Shown here one piece after another: positions 38,284 to 51,246 of a stretch of 64,000 nt of DNA. Made by a program: the position numbers and the translations under genes. Every line of letters starts with the position of its first letter. Positions within the stretch are counted from its first letter, which is position 1. Below the pieces are notes generated by a model. The model made no database searches and had not been told where the DNA came from. It saw only the letters and a list, made by a program, of their open reading frames with translations. The DNA lies in contig JANPWX010020150.1 in the NCBI GenBank assembly GCA_024734555.1, positions 1,764,143 through 1,828,142 on the forward strand. Direction: 5' to 3'. Source of the DNA: Trochalopteron elliotii. Taxonomy: Eukaryota > Chordata > Aves > Passeriformes > Leiothrichidae.

Positions 38284-39078
38284 CACAGAATAACAGAATG
38301 AAAAAGTCTTCTGAGTTGGAAGGAACTCACTAGGGTCTTTGAGTCCAGCTCCTGCTCCTGCACTGGACCATCCCCAACAATCCCACCATGTCCCTGAGAG
38401 CATTGTCCAAACACTCCTGGAAGTCTGTCAGGATTGGTGCTGTGCCCATTCTCTGGGGAGCCTGTTCCAGTGCCAAACACCCTCTGGGAGAAGAACCTTT
38501 TCCTGAAAACCAACCTAAAGCTCCCCTGACAGCTTCAGCCCATTCCCTGGGGTCCTGTTGCTGTCACCACAGAGCAGAGATCAGTGCCCGCCCCTGCTCT
38601 TCCCTCACAAGGAAGCTGCAACTGCACTGAGGTCTCTCCTCAGTCTCCTCCAGCTGAACAGGCCCATTGCCCTCAGCCTCTCCTCACACAGCTTCCCCTC
38701 AAGGCCCTTCACCATTCTCACAGCCCTCCTTTGATCACTCTCTAATGCCTTAAGATCTTTCTTATATTGAGGCACACAAAACTGCCCCCAGCACTGGAGG
38801 TGAGGCTGCCCCAGGTCAGAGCAGAGCAGGACAAATCCCCTCCCTTGCCCGGCTGGCAATGCTGGGCCTGATGCCCCAGGACAGGGATGTCCTTCCTGGC
38901 TGCCAGGGCACTGCTGGCTCCTGTTCAACTTGCCACTGACCAGGACCCCCAGGTCCCTTTCCATGGTGCTGGTCTCCAGCGTCTCATTCCCCAGTCTGTA
39001 CATCCGGAGTTACCCCATCCCAGGTGCAGAATACAGAAATTGCCCTTGTTGAACTTCACATGGCTGGTGTCTGTTGGT
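38284..39078 (-). mobile_element. CR1 LINE with ORF2 C-terminal remnant
   Basis: This is the longest CR1 copy here, about 795 bp, antisense to RIT2. The 3' terminus is at 38284 (CACAGAATAACAGAATG, degraded tail octamers) and the copy runs into ORF2 towards 39078. On the minus strand a frame at about 38605-39003 keeps characteristic CR1 ORF2 C-terminal pieces: TMERDLGVLVSGKLN, PQYKKDLKALE and RMVKGLEGKLCEERLRAMGL. These lie downstream of the reverse-transcriptase core. The copy is 5'-truncated before the catalytic motifs, so it is inactive. An A-rich tract sits just outside its 3' end. Confidence 0.92.
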
Positions 39079-42006
39079 TAAGATTCAATAGGCAGAGGAA
39101 TAATTGCAAATGATGATTTATTTGATGTGCCAATCTAAAAATTCAGTTAGTTATAGGAGTGTTTTTAATTTTTCCAAGCTAACAGAATAGAAGTAAACAT
39201 TCCAGTCGTCAAGTACGAACTTTTGAAAAGACAACACATTTTAGAAGATGACTCCTAAGGTCTTGGGGTATGAAACAACCAGAAAGACCAGAACTATTCA
39301 AACTCTCTAGTATTTCAGAAAAAACATAGTAACTAAATATAATGTTTGACCAGTGATTGAAATAGTCTAATTTTGATACAACATAATTTGCATATAGTTA
39401 TTAATATGCAAATAATTTATTAAATTATAAAATCAGATATGTTCAATATGCCCTGAAAATGTTTTAGAAAGTCATTCAATGTTGCATACAGACAGAAGGA
39501 AGGTTGCATGTTATATTTTTAAATTAAACATATTTATCTCTTCTTTTTCCATGGCAATGTCTCTTCCTTTGGCGCACTCTTCATTTTCAGACTGTATTTT
39601 CTTTGCCACCTTCTGTATTCTAATAATATCTATGTGCTCCCTTCTTTTCTCATGAACTTCATGAACTAATCCTCAAATACACTGACTTTACCATATTATA
39701 TTTTTGTTCTCATCGAAACCTCAATGTTCTTAAAAAGCACAAGTTAAGGATCCACTGGAAGGGTGGATCTAAATTGAAATGATGTGAATTAAACCTATGG
39801 AATCATTGGTCTCTGAGTTACACCTATGGTGGTAATTCTGTTAGAGTGTTTAAAGGATAGGATTTTGTGATGAGGGTAAAGATTCTGTTGGAAACAGATT
39901 TATTATCACACCATCACCCAAGAGAGTGTGAATATGTGGAAGCTCTTGGATGAATAAAGAGGGGTAGGAAGCTCAGGATGAGATATTCACATCAGGGATA
40001 CTATTAGCATAACAAGTATTGTGTAAGCTTACAGAGTACTCGCCAACCTTGAAAAATAGGTGTAGGACTGCTTTCAAAGTTTTTGGTATAAATAAAATTT
40101 AGAACAAATTAGAAGCAGAGTGGGATTCTATTCTATCTACTCTCACAGCTGTAGGAGAATCAAAACATTTTTCCTGCTGGCTTGTGAACTCACTCATACA
40201 TACGTATTTTTAAGATTACTTCTTTCTTTAGATGAAATTTAGTATTGCTGTACTGGTCAAAAGGATGCTTCACAATAAATATGTGACCTCAGCCTTTTTC
40301 TAAGCATGGCATTTTCTACTCAGTGGTTAATAAAATAATTTTAAGAGGGTTTTAGAATTATACTGAAAGTGGAAGACAGAACTAAGTTTATTATTCAAAG
40401 AAAACATATATATTTCTATGCCAGCATAGGTATAATGTACAGCTTTTTAGACAGTTAATGAACATTAGATGAGCATGGTTGGAAAAAAATAATCTGAATA
40501 ATTTGATCTGAACCCCTTTCTTCTTTTAAAAAGACATGAGAACTTTAAAGTTGCATAGTTACTCATGCATGTCAGGCTTACATTTACTTAGCTGGGCAAC
40601 CTGCATTTAGTTAGCCACAGATGGGTATAATGAAGATGCTATTCATCTGAAACAATGATCCTTTTACTTATCATAGCTGCTGTGTGATGTACATGTCCCA
40701 TTTAAATGAAATGATATTCACAGTGTCATAAAATATTCATTAAAATTTTTCAGACAACTTTCAATTCAAAATGTTTCCCTATATCTACTATGGATTAAAA
40801 GGGTTTTGCTTGGTTTGATTTGGTTTGTTTAACCATTTCTTAACTGACACAGTTTTCATATGTATATGTATATATTCAAGCATCAGTCTTACCAATTTAT
40901 TTTATTTTCACATCCTGCTTTTGTGTGTGGCCCTAATTTATAGACCCATATAAATTTGGTGTAGTATAATTTGGACTTCCAAAGGGAAAAAGTTACAATA
41001 GTATTCAATGACAGCTTGAATTTGTTAGGTGTGAGTGTTAATTTATATGGAAAAAAAAAAAAAAAAGGTAATGGATGAGGAAAACCATGGGACCAAGAAT
41101 AATATTTTCAACGCACAGCATGAAATACCAATACGATTTTTGTGTTAGTTTTCAAAATTAACTCACTCTGGAAAATGACTTTGGAGCTGATGTTAGTAGC
41201 AATGAAGAGGCCAGCGTAATCCAGCTGAGGCAGGAGTCCTGCTGGGGAGCCCAGATAGGGTTACAGGCAGGTCTAATTCCCGAGGCTCCTGCTGAGCTAC
41301 GTGGTTTTGTGCCAGTGGTGATTGAAGGTCCTTTTCCTCTGGGAAGCAGTCTACCAACTTTCAATCATCACTCAGAACTAATTTTTGCACATCCATCAGC
41401 CAAGTCTGTGGAATACCTGGTAAAATTGCACAAAGCTGTTGTTGCACATCAGATGTTTGGAGACTTCTTTGTTCTTCATCTTCCTGGTATAAGGAGCTTA
41501 TGCTTTTGTATCCACAATTCAGTTATTCCTTTCCCTTACATGAAGTGACCAGGTATGCCTGCTCTGAAAACACTTTCTGCATTAATATGAACTTGGGTAT
41601 AGCAGAAAAAAAAAATCCCCTTCTCTTAGGGAACACACAGAGGAACATAGGTTACAGCTTCCACTACTTATACACCAATTTCATTATCTTGCATTGTAAT
41701 TAAAAAGTGATTAAAAAGATCAGTGTACCTCAATTCCTTCTGCACCCAGTTCCTGTAAGAGAGTACTAAATCCCCATTTGAGAGGTGACGAAGACTTAAG
41801 AGGCCAGCATTTCTTCCCCTGGTGATTAGCTTGTGGCAAAGGGCTGTCAGGGAAGAAACTGTGAGACAAGATGTATAGAGAAAGGAGTTTTTATTCATCA
41901 TTTTCCCAAAGAGATGAATTAAGGCGTTCTCACTTCATTAATTTGAGTGCCTCTTTTGACACCTTTCTCAAATTCTGTACCTCTCCAGATTAATTTTATA
42001 TACAAA
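39079..42006. other. intronic DNA, no gene seen
   Basis: AT-rich sequence containing an A16 run at 41051-41066. No gene or transposon was recognised. Confidence 0.55.
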
Positions 42007-42135
42007 TCATGGAAACATAGAATCTTTCAAGTTGGACATGATCTCTAAGATCATCAAATCCACCCATTAACCCAGCACTGCAAAGACCTCCACTGAACCA
42101 TGTCCTCACATTCACATTCCTTTGGAACACTTCCA
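42007..42135 (-). mobile_element. CR1 LINE 3' end
   Basis: The + strand shows the complement of a CR1 terminus: CATGGAAACATAGAATC, then CAAGTTGGACATGATCTCTA, AGATCATCAAATCCACCC, ATTAACCCAGCACTGCAAAG and CCATGTCCTCACATTCACAT. About 130 bp, moderately diverged. Confidence 0.85.
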
Positions 42136-42257
42136 CATTTGCTTGCCACAATAGAAAGCTTGGTATTTGATACAGCATGATGCTTTCAAGTTTCAGTCCT
42201 CTTGAATCCTGTGGATTTGATGAGGATAGAAATGATGTATTGACTCGTGACTGTCTC

Positions 42258-42339
42258 AGGCAAGAGGAAAAACATTTACCATGAGTTATGCCTGTCCCAG
42301 GCAAGAGGAAAAACATTTACCATGAGTTCTGCCTGTCCT
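42258..42339. repeat. 41-bp tandem duplication
   Basis: Two adjacent 41-bp copies each start AGGCAAGAGGAAAAACATTT. They differ at about two positions (GTTATG/GTTCTG and the last base), so the duplication is probably recent. Confidence 0.92.
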
Positions 42340-44194
42340 GTGAGAATTTTTGTTTCAATTATAATTACAGATTTTGTGATGCAGGCATAGCTCCGAAAGG
42401 AAACAGAATGAGATTGCATGCAGAATAGTTTGGGATGTTTTTTAAAGAAAAAAAAATACTTGCCAAAAGAAAGTAGCAGGTAATGAAGCAAATTGAATTC
42501 ATTTGTGGTATAAGGCCTCAGAAAGCTGGAAATGTGGAGGCAAAAACCATATGAGCAGCATCTCTGCTAGCTGCCTCAGCTTATAAGAGCAAACTAGGCA
42601 GATCACATCAGGCATGAATTTGTTCTTCCTAAACCACTAACAGCAATCAGACAGAGGTGTCTAATAATCTGTCACAATTAAAAAAAAAACCAAAACAGGT
42701 GTCTGTCCTGGAACTAAATGTGTCCAAACATGCATAGAGTTTAAAAATAATGCATCTGAAAACATATAATACAGAAGACATGAGTGTGACTGTACTTAGA
42801 TTTATTCCTCTATAATATATATGGACTGAATGAGCTTTTTCTTACACAGTTACCCTCTCTGGATATCTATGAATTTATAATGCTGCTTCTTAGCATTTAT
42901 ATTTGTCTACACTAAAGATGCAATAATTTATTAACATGCTAATGAATGTTTAATACTTCTTCTCTTTATCATTTTATCATTTAACAAATGCTATCTCCCT
43001 AGCCTCTGTTTCTTGAAAATATGAGAAGGACAAGCATTAAAATAAAACAGTGCTGTTTGAAAAGTCGATGCATTTATATGCAGATTTTTAAAATGTCTCA
43101 CATCTTGCTCATAACCTGTCATGTGTGTTGTTGAAAGTAGCTGAGCTCTTCAAGACAGGAGGCAAATATCAATGTTGGATTTCATGTGTTGTGACTGATA
43201 ATTATGTTTCAGGTGGACTACCTTTTTAAACAAATATCTATATAGTAGCTGTAGATTAACTTTATTACCATCAAAAATGGAAACAAAATGGTTTAAAAAG
43301 AAACAATATATTAAAAATTCTGTTTGACTCTTCTTTTTTTTCCCTTCTATTTAATTAGAATTCACATATTTAACTTTTGAAAGGCTTTTATTTACAACTG
43401 TCATTGTTTGAGAGATACATTTACTTTTCAAATCATTTGAAATTCAAAATTATGGGGAAAAATAACAAAGAAAATGCAACTTCCCATGTTATTCTAATTG
43501 CTGATGATGTTACTGTAATCACTGAATACTCAGGTTTACTTTCACGGTTTTTCAAGGCCAATGGGCTTCAGATGTCATGTTGGACAGGATATGAAAGTTT
43601 ATGTCTCTCTACATAAATTGGAATTTCACTGCAAATGACAGAATGTATGTTTCCTGAAGTCTCATGTAACTTTCCTAAAATTTCTGAAAGCAGTTAATAT
43701 TTAGTCAAAAAAGTCTCTTCAGAATAAAGGTTCTCTGGATGGTTAAGGGAAAGCCTTTATCTGTTGCATCAGGTTTAATGACTTTGGTATCCCTAAATAC
43801 ACCAGAAATCAAATTAGGTACTCTAGTTAGTGGCATTTTGTAGCACTGTGAAAACCTTTATGAATCATTCTTGTAAATGATGTTGTATGTTTTTGTCATG
43901 GCAATTTTCATCTGTATGCAATATCAGATTAACAGTATTTACCAAGTGTTTTAAAAACATGTAAGATTTTAACACAAGAGTTGATACAATGAAGTTTAAA
44001 AATTAAGAAATTAAGACAAGAGGTTGAATTTGTATTTTTCTTCATTTTTCAGTTCTGAATTATCCATGTAGAGCCAATGCATTGTTGCAGAAGTAGACAT
44101 AAATCAAGCTTTGTGCTCAGTCTGAGCTGATACTCGCATTTGTGAATTATCCATGTGTTCTTCTGCCTGTTTCTATTTAATGGTGGTGATATAA
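42340..44194. other. intronic DNA upstream of the RIT2 exon
   Basis: No transposon, RNA or second exon was recognised in the 1.9 kb leading into the splice acceptor. Confidence 0.6.
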
Positions 44195-44229
44195 TTCTTT
44201 TTTCTTCCCTCTCTCATTTTCCTCTGCAG
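44195..44229 (+). promoter_or_regulatory. RIT2: 3' splice site of the RIT2 exon
   Basis: A pyrimidine-rich tract of about 30 nt, interrupted by few purines, ends in CTCTGCAG directly before the exon. This is a strong vertebrate acceptor. No other AG lies within the tract, so the exon start is unambiguous. Confidence 0.9.
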
Positions 44230-44286
44230 CAATGACAATGCAGTTCATTAGTCATCGGTTCCCTGACTACCATGACCCAACTATAG
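44230..44286 (+). CDS. RIT2: RIT2 internal coding exon (57 nt, partial gene)
   Basis: This exon encodes part of the G domain of a RIT-family Ras-like small GTPase, a membrane-associated, mainly neuronal GTP-binding switch. It begins in phase 1, with a G from the previous exon completing GCA, and reads [19 protein letters not shown] before ending one base into the next codon (Glu expected). It is 2 + 54 + 1 nt, so it is symmetric and skipping it would keep frame. The segment starts just after the P-loop GKS, runs through helix 1 and ends in switch I, including the Thr equivalent to Ras Thr35. From knowledge of the family, RIT2 has FPDYHDPTI where RIT1 has FPEDHDPTI, which supports RIT2. The Arg after FISH is the RIT1-like residue (human RIT2 has Gln there). 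The splice acceptor and donor are both strong. The neighbouring exons, for the P-loop and for switch II, were not found in the window, consistent with very long introns. RIT1 remains a less likely alternative. Confidence 0.93.
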
Positions 44287-44292
44287 GTGAGT
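44287..44292 (+). promoter_or_regulatory. RIT2: 5' splice site of the RIT2 exon
   Basis: The exon ends ...ACTATAG and is followed by GTGAGT, matching the vertebrate donor consensus at all six intron positions. It leaves the reading frame in phase 1, as expected for the Glu codon that follows PTI in this family. Confidence 0.9.
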
Positions 44293-47200
44293 ATGAGTTT
44301 TCCCCCCTTCACCCCTTTTCAGTTTTTCTGCCTGTGTGAGATTGTGAGATTCACTTTTAGCTGCTTCTAAAAGGTCCTTAGATAGAAGCAAGATCTGCAA
44401 ACTTTAGATTGCACCTGAATTTTGTGATGACAACTGAGTTGTGTCATGATCTTATCACAGATACTTCTTCCTGATGTTCTTTATACAAAAATCTCTTTAA
44501 AAAATAGGGTTCTGCATTCATGCACTGTAACTATTAATGCCGTGCATTTGTAACTGCAGAGTATGAAAAAAATTACTGAGGAATATGAAAACTCCAATCT
44601 GGAGTAGGGTTTATTTGTCTGGTTTTTTTAAGTTCTGTTATTTTAGTGCTATTTCCCAGTATTAAAGTCTTAGATGACCTTCTCTAGGAACATCAAATAA
44701 CTACTCAATTTAATAGGCTTGTGCTCTGGGTATACACACTTTGTTAACTTCGTGGGCTTTACCTACTTTATAAACTTTTGTAATAACAGAAATTCAGACA
44801 TATCTACTTTACACTTTTTTACAATACACATTTTTGTCTGAAATAAACTTTCATTACTGAGTGGCTGTCAGAACTGCATGTTTATTCATTTAAGAGTGCC
44901 TTTATTACTTAGTTTTACTTATACTTTCATATATACACATTATCCTACTGCAATATTTAATTATAACAAGGAAAAGGTGGCAGAATCTAAGTCTAATAAG
45001 TGGAGGAGGCACTAAAACCATCCACATTTACAAAGATTTCTTTGGGGGAAAAAAAGAAATCAATTCCACTCAGCCCCAATTTTTTTTTTGTTTTCTTTGA
45101 AATTTTTAAATCTTTCAAACTCACCTTTAACTTCTATAAAATTACTGTATTTGCATACAGAGCAGACAGTGAAAGCTTTTATTTTTATCTGTTATTTCTA
45201 TAGTATTCCACATTTCCTGGATTTTAACTCTTGGTAAATGGTCGTAATTTTAATAATGAAAAAATATGTAAATTCTTTGTGTCAGTAGTAATTTTATAAC
45301 TATTAAAAAGAATTGCAAAACACCAATGGGATGTGTCAGCTCTAAAGAAGGCAAAACTACTGTGGAATTGCTGCAAATTCATTTGCTGTTCTCAGAAAAA
45401 AAATAGAAATCATTAAATCTAATTGGAAAAGAGGAACATTATTAGTTATCAACATCATTATGTTATGTACATACATCCATCTTTATTATTAGCTATCCAT
45501 CTGCCGTCAGTATTTATCCCTACATTGTATCTCATCATAATCTTAACTTATTGGTCTCTAGACACCACCACAATATGAATAATAGATAATCATAAAGAGA
45601 AGAAAAGCTTATGACGCATTCCAAGTACATACTGCAGGAATACCTAGTGGACCTGATCAGGATGAAGGTCTCCTTGAGTGAGAAAGTGTTTCTACTCAGT
45701 AAAACCAACACTAAAGAAGAGGAGAGAGGGTAAAAGTGAACGGGGAGTTTCTGAACTCCATCTCGCCCAGCTGGCTAGATACAGAACTGGAAGTACAAGT
45801 TTTTCTCTTCAGAATTTCTCTTTCTCAAAACATGATGAGGACATCTGGAAAAATTCTTACTACTCTCTGGGCTCCAAAACACATACTAAAGAGAAGAGAA
45901 TACTCTTGGGCTAAGTATGTGTGTTTCTTCTTGGGTAAATCTGTGGTATGATTCCTTAAAATTTAACATAAAACCAAGAAACCAAGTAGAAGGAATCAGT
46001 TGCTGTCACATCTGTAATAACAAACACATCATTTTCAAATGAGAACCCACTGAAAAAGTTTGTACCATTGAGATTTTTTTTTCTACTTTTATTCTCCTGG
46101 TCTCAACTAACACAATTAATCTCGTGTTTAGTTATGCAGTCACTGGCAAGTGTATTTTTACTATTTAGACCATCAGCCTTAAAAAAAAGGGGGTCCAAAA
46201 TGAGCACTCCCAGGGCCAAGACTATGCTGTCAGGAGACACGAGAGAAAAGGTTATTCCTTGAAAGTCATGAGGAGGTAGACACAGATGCTTTGTGTCATG
46301 GGGAAGTTATCATCTAAGATCAGAGCAATGATCACTTTATAGTCAGAGTTTTGTTTCTCACTGTAACCCAGATGATGCAGAAATTACAAAACAGGCCACA
46401 TATGAAATCTACATTCAAGCTGGCTGAGCAACAAAGCAGAAAATTAAACATAGTTTTTCTTCTTTCTGAGAGATCCCCGATCTCTCTGGATGTCAATTTA
46501 TTGCCTTTCCCTTGTGCCATACATTTCAGGTCTCTTCCATTCCTCAGTAATTTTTATCTTGTTTATGGAACCTATGGGCACACTGGCCTCAATTTTTTGT
46601 GTACTTCTTCTGAAATACCTAGTTCTGGGTACCTGAAGTTTTAGTCTTCTGGGCATTTTTAAGGAACAGAGGTTTCTGTGGAGGTCATTGAATGGGTAAT
46701 ATTATCCAGAAAAAAAGTTCTATGTTGTGTTTAAGTGATAAGCCACGGATTCCCAGTGTTAACCAAACTATTGAGACCGCTGTTCTCCAGCTGAGCATGA
46801 AGATAAGGTGGATTCTCTCATTTGCTTGACATGTACATAAGAATCTAATAAATGCCTACCTAATTTTTTTCTAATGTTCTTACACTACCTATCACATTTT
46901 CTTTGTTTTCTATGGTATGAAACTGTGATGGCAGTGACCATGATGCTCAACTGTGCAAATTTAACCAAGATTTAAAGAGGCAGTGCTGACAGAATTGATG
47001 CTGTACCTCCTTGCACTTGATGGAACTTTTTCTAATTAATTCTCCTAAAACAAGTAGGTGGGCAGAGGGTAGTGAAATAGAGGAGCCCTTGTAAACAGCA
47101 TCATCGTCCCTGAAATCCCAGAAGTATACCACTTTCAGTTTTAAGAGCAAGTTGTTGATGACCCTGGGGCTACCAAAATATTGATAATCAGTTTGTCATT

Positions 47201-50200
47201 TTTAACTTTTCATTGTCCACTTTAAGCATTGGCATGGAAGTGGAATAACATTTTCAGCTGTTTTTCATTTCTGTATATTCCTGTGAAATAGTTTGTCATC
47301 TAGGTAAGAATAGGGGACAATAAACTGTTCCCAAAACACATGAGCATAGCGCTGAAATAATCTGTTTGATATCCTAGTGGAAAAGCAGAGCTAAATCACA
47401 TTCAGTCACAAAATACAAAAGGTCCACAAAACCATCTTGTATGGTCACTTAGGAATGCATAAAAAACCCTGAAACCAGTAATCTACAGTAGTTTTTGCTT
47501 TTACTTAAAAATAAATGGTTGGTAATTGGGTTTGTTTCATTTCATAAAATCTGAAATCTTTTCAATACTAAGAATTCTTCAGGATTTCTTTTTTGTATAA
47601 TGAACACATTTTATGCCCTGGCCTGCTCTTTACTCTATAGAAACATACGCTTGGGTAGCTGGCTTCTGAAGGCTCTTAGAAAGCTTTTCTTTTCTTCCTC
47701 CTTTTATTTGCATTTTATACTTTATCTATAAACTGGTATGATAATAAGATTTAAGGGGAGATAAATTGTTGTTCTGCTGGATTTTTTGTTGTTGTTGTTT
47801 TGTTTTGTTTTTTTAATCTAATCCAACATGAGGCTATGGTGAAAACTGCTTAGTGATACTTGACCAGATAATGCAAAGTCCTTTCACTTTAATATGCTGC
47901 CAAATGTGCTTCCCCTTCTCAATTCTGCTCCCGTCTAAACACACTGTTAGGGAATTATCCTAAATGTTGTGCAATAATATAATCTTGCAGCTTTGAAGAT
48001 GCAGGGTGTTATTTTTCACCTTTTTTTGTGAGAGTCCTCAGGAACATGGATTTTCCTTATCATTCCTTCTCATTGTGTTTCCATTATGTTACCAGTGCAT
48101 CAGAGTTTTCTCTTCCTGCAGTGACTTGTATCTCTAGCAATACTGTAGAAATATACGAGAATATAATGGTGCTTTGTACTTGTAAATTTTTATTCTGCTG
48201 TCCATTGATATTTCTGAAATATTACAGGCCATTTTGATTACAGAAAGCTGCTGCTGCTATTGTGAGGTGATGCAGAATTTTTGCTAAAAAGATATTTCAG
48301 TTTCTACCTTATGGGATACATATGTTTATAGATTTGTATGTTACACATACATATATTTCAAATGTTTTAATTTTGATCTTGAAGGAGCTATGCAAATAGG
48401 TTTAGAATTATTTACATGTTTTTTCTCTATATATTTATGATTTATGAAAGGAATACCTAGCTACACTTTTGAAGAATTTAATGGATGTTGTGATATCACA
48501 AAAGTGCAAGTTTTTCTTAAAGATCACTATAAATTTATTTGAAGGAAAAGGCCGGTTTGTTTTGTTTTTGGTTTTTTTTGTTGGTGGTGATGGCAGTGAT
48601 TTGGGGGTTTTTTATGTTTGCTGGGTTTTGGTTTGGTTTGGTTTTCCAAGTACACAGAGCATTTTTATTCCAATAAGAGCTTATTGGAATAAATTACCTG
48701 TACATTGAGGAACAGATGTAAAGTGTTGAAATAAATTTGTACAATAAATGTTCCCTTCCATTGTAGGAAACTTTCTTTTATTTCATCTGATTGTCTTAGT
48801 TTGGAAAAGCTGATAAGATATTGAGAAACTCAGAGTGCAGACATTTTGTAGAGATATAAATAAGTGTGCATTCACAAATACAGAAATAGATGCGTCAGTA
48901 TTCATTTAAAATATAGAGTAAACATTGATTAAAAAGTTAAATGCTACCTGAATTGCTAATTTAATTCTGTCACTTTGAATTTAATGCCACTTCAGGATCA
49001 ACTGGGTATAATGGCCATATTTTAGGCCTGCTACAAGCATTGCAGTTCAAAATTTTCAGGCAGAAACATATGATTTTGGTAAGTAAAGGGGGAGGGGAAG
49101 GGTAAAATTACTATTAGACTGTATGTGGGAAAAAAATCAGAACTTAGCACTTCATGAAAATGAAATTATTTTAGCACATATTTAATATTTAATTGTAGTC
49201 AACAATGAGCATAAATTCCAAATGGCAGTGGATGTGATAATTTTCTGAAACAAATTGCTGAGAGCAATTTACAGTCTGCACAGCCTTTGGCAACATCACA
49301 GAAAGTTAATGCAAGTGGAGTGTCAGGAAAGGAAGCATGACATAGAGCAGCAAACTGGACAGGCTCCAAAATGCTCGTTAACCATGTGACTAATCTTAAA
49401 ATGAATACATAATGCAAACGAGATGCAAGAGCAGCTTCCTGTTTTGGTGAGATATCACTGCATGAGATTGTGTCAAATGAGCAGTTGAGGGCATTAAGGC
49501 TGTGTCAATGTCAAACTCTAATTGAAATGGGTGTGGGATGGAAAGCATTCTAGCATTAAGCACATGAATTTCCATGAGGTTTCCTAACGAAGTGGTGCAT
49601 TCACCAGTGCATCAAATAAATGCATTTACTCATCTTTAATAAGATGTTGGAAGTGTGGGGGTAAATTTCAGACAAAAAAATATATATAAAATGTAGCTGG
49701 AAATATTCTAGGTTTATATAATGCGTACCAAAATATGCCAGTGGTATAAAGATTATATCTGTTTTGAAGGTACAATAATGAAAAAGGATAAAGCAAGGGA
49801 AATACAAACACATTAAAAATTCAAGAAGACAAAGGTGGGACACATCAGCTAAAGAGACATGTGAGAGAGGCATCTAGCCACAAATGTTCTATTCGCATTT
49901 ATATTTAGGGTACAAAAAGTTTCTAGAACATTTCTGCTCTTCTATAAAAAATGAATGCACCGTCCCTAAATTAATTCTCATTCTCCTTTTTATATAGAAC
50001 ATTAAATATTTAGATTGGACTGAGCATGTCATTGGTGGATTTGAGTCCCAAAATAGTCTGTTTTCTTTTTATTTCTCCTTTTTTCTCTTTCATCATCATT
50101 CTTCATATATTTATTAGCCTTATTTGAGATGGAATAAAAAATTCATATAAAATGATCAATTTGTCTTCAAGGACTGTGTCCCAAGGGTATTCAGACTGAT

Positions 50201-50597
50201 TATGTAGATGTAGCAGTACTGCCTGTGTTTGTTTTCCATATTCATCATTGTTCAAAACAAGAAATGAATAACGTACAAGAATACTGGGGCACACATTTGA
50301 ACCATATTCTTAAACTTGTGTTTTTATTTTTCATTTTGCTGTCTGTTGGTATTATTTGCATTATTAAGAGATTAACAGTCACTTTTGTTGTAAAGCATTT
50401 TGGCTTATATATATCAAAAAGAGCAGAGATTATGGTTACTCTGTTTGACTAAGGCTCACATTTAGACATCCAAATTAAAATGTCTGCTCATGAATCATGT
50501 ATCTTAGTTCCAATTACGTAAGATTCAGGGAGATTTGCAAGTAGGGATTCAGTTCTTTGTTCATGTCCTTTGTACCAGTTTGAAGTCATTTGAGATC
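44293..50597. other. intronic DNA downstream of the RIT2 exon
   Basis: No transposon or further exon was recognised across 6.3 kb. A 30-bp hairpin lies at 48664-48693. Short T- and GTT-rich runs occur near 47790 and 48560-48640. Confidence 0.55.
48664..48693. repeat. 30-bp inverted repeat
   Basis: Perfect 14-bp arms TTTATTCCAATAAG and CTTATTGGAATAAA surround a 2-bp centre (AG). Confidence 0.9.
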
Positions 50598-50978
50598 CCC
50601 TGGAGCGTGTCCAGAGAAAGGAACAGAGCTGGAAAAGATCTGGAGCAAAAGTCTGATGAGAACTGACCAAGGGAGATGTGGGGGCTCAGCCTGGAGAAAA
50701 GAGGCTCAGAGGGGACCTTCGGGCTCTTGATAACTCCCTGACAAGAGGGGGCAGCCAGTGGGAGGGTTGGCTCTTCTCCCAGTAAACAAGGGACAGGACA
50801 ACAGGAAATGGCCTCAGCAAGGGACAGGAAATGACCTAAACTTTCTCCAGAGAAGGTTTATATGGATATAAAGGTGTTGATTTTTTTTTTTTGTTGTTGT
50901 TGTTGTTGTTGTTTATTTGGGGGTTTTTTGTTTGTTTTTTGTTTTTTGGAGGTTTTTGTGTTTTTTTTTTTTTTTTTT

Positions 50979-51039
<61 letters not shown>

Positions 51040-51246
51040 CCCCTGAAAGGGTATTAAGCAGTGGCATAGGCTGCCAGGGTAGTGGTGGAGTCACCAGTCC
51101 TCATCTCTAGTGGGACTTAAAAACCCTGTAGGTGTGTCATCTGGGGACATGGATTAGTTGTAGGCTTTACAGTGCAGGGTTAACAGCTGGACTCAGTGAT
51201 TTCAGGGCTCTTTTCCACTCTAAAGTGTTCTGTGAAGTATTCTGTG
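50598..51246 (+). mobile_element. CR1 LINE interrupted by a T-rich tract
   Basis: A sense CR1 copy in two parts. Part one, 50598-50880, holds TGGAGCGTGTCCAGAGAAAG, GGGGCTCAGCCTGGAGAAAA and CAGAGGGGACCTTCGGGCTC. Part two, 51040-51246, holds CTGAAAGGGTATTAAGCAGT, GGCTGCCAGGGTAGTGGTGG and TTTCAGGGCTCTTTTCCACT and ends near TGTTCTGTGAAGTATTCTGTG. The 159-bp T-rich tract lies where other copies have a short A/T-rich segment just before CTGAAAGGG. The parts are collinear with no missing CR1 sequence that I can see. Confidence 0.9.
50881..51039. repeat. 159-bp T/G homopolymer-rich tract inside CR1
   Basis: The + strand has only T and G except for one A. It contains (GTT)n, then T-runs split by GG, ending in 59 consecutive T (50981-51039). 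Confidence 0.97.

Noticed and set aside
50858..51110. Phe/Lys homopolymeric frames on both strands
   Set aside because: They are translations of the T-rich expansion inside the CR1 copy.
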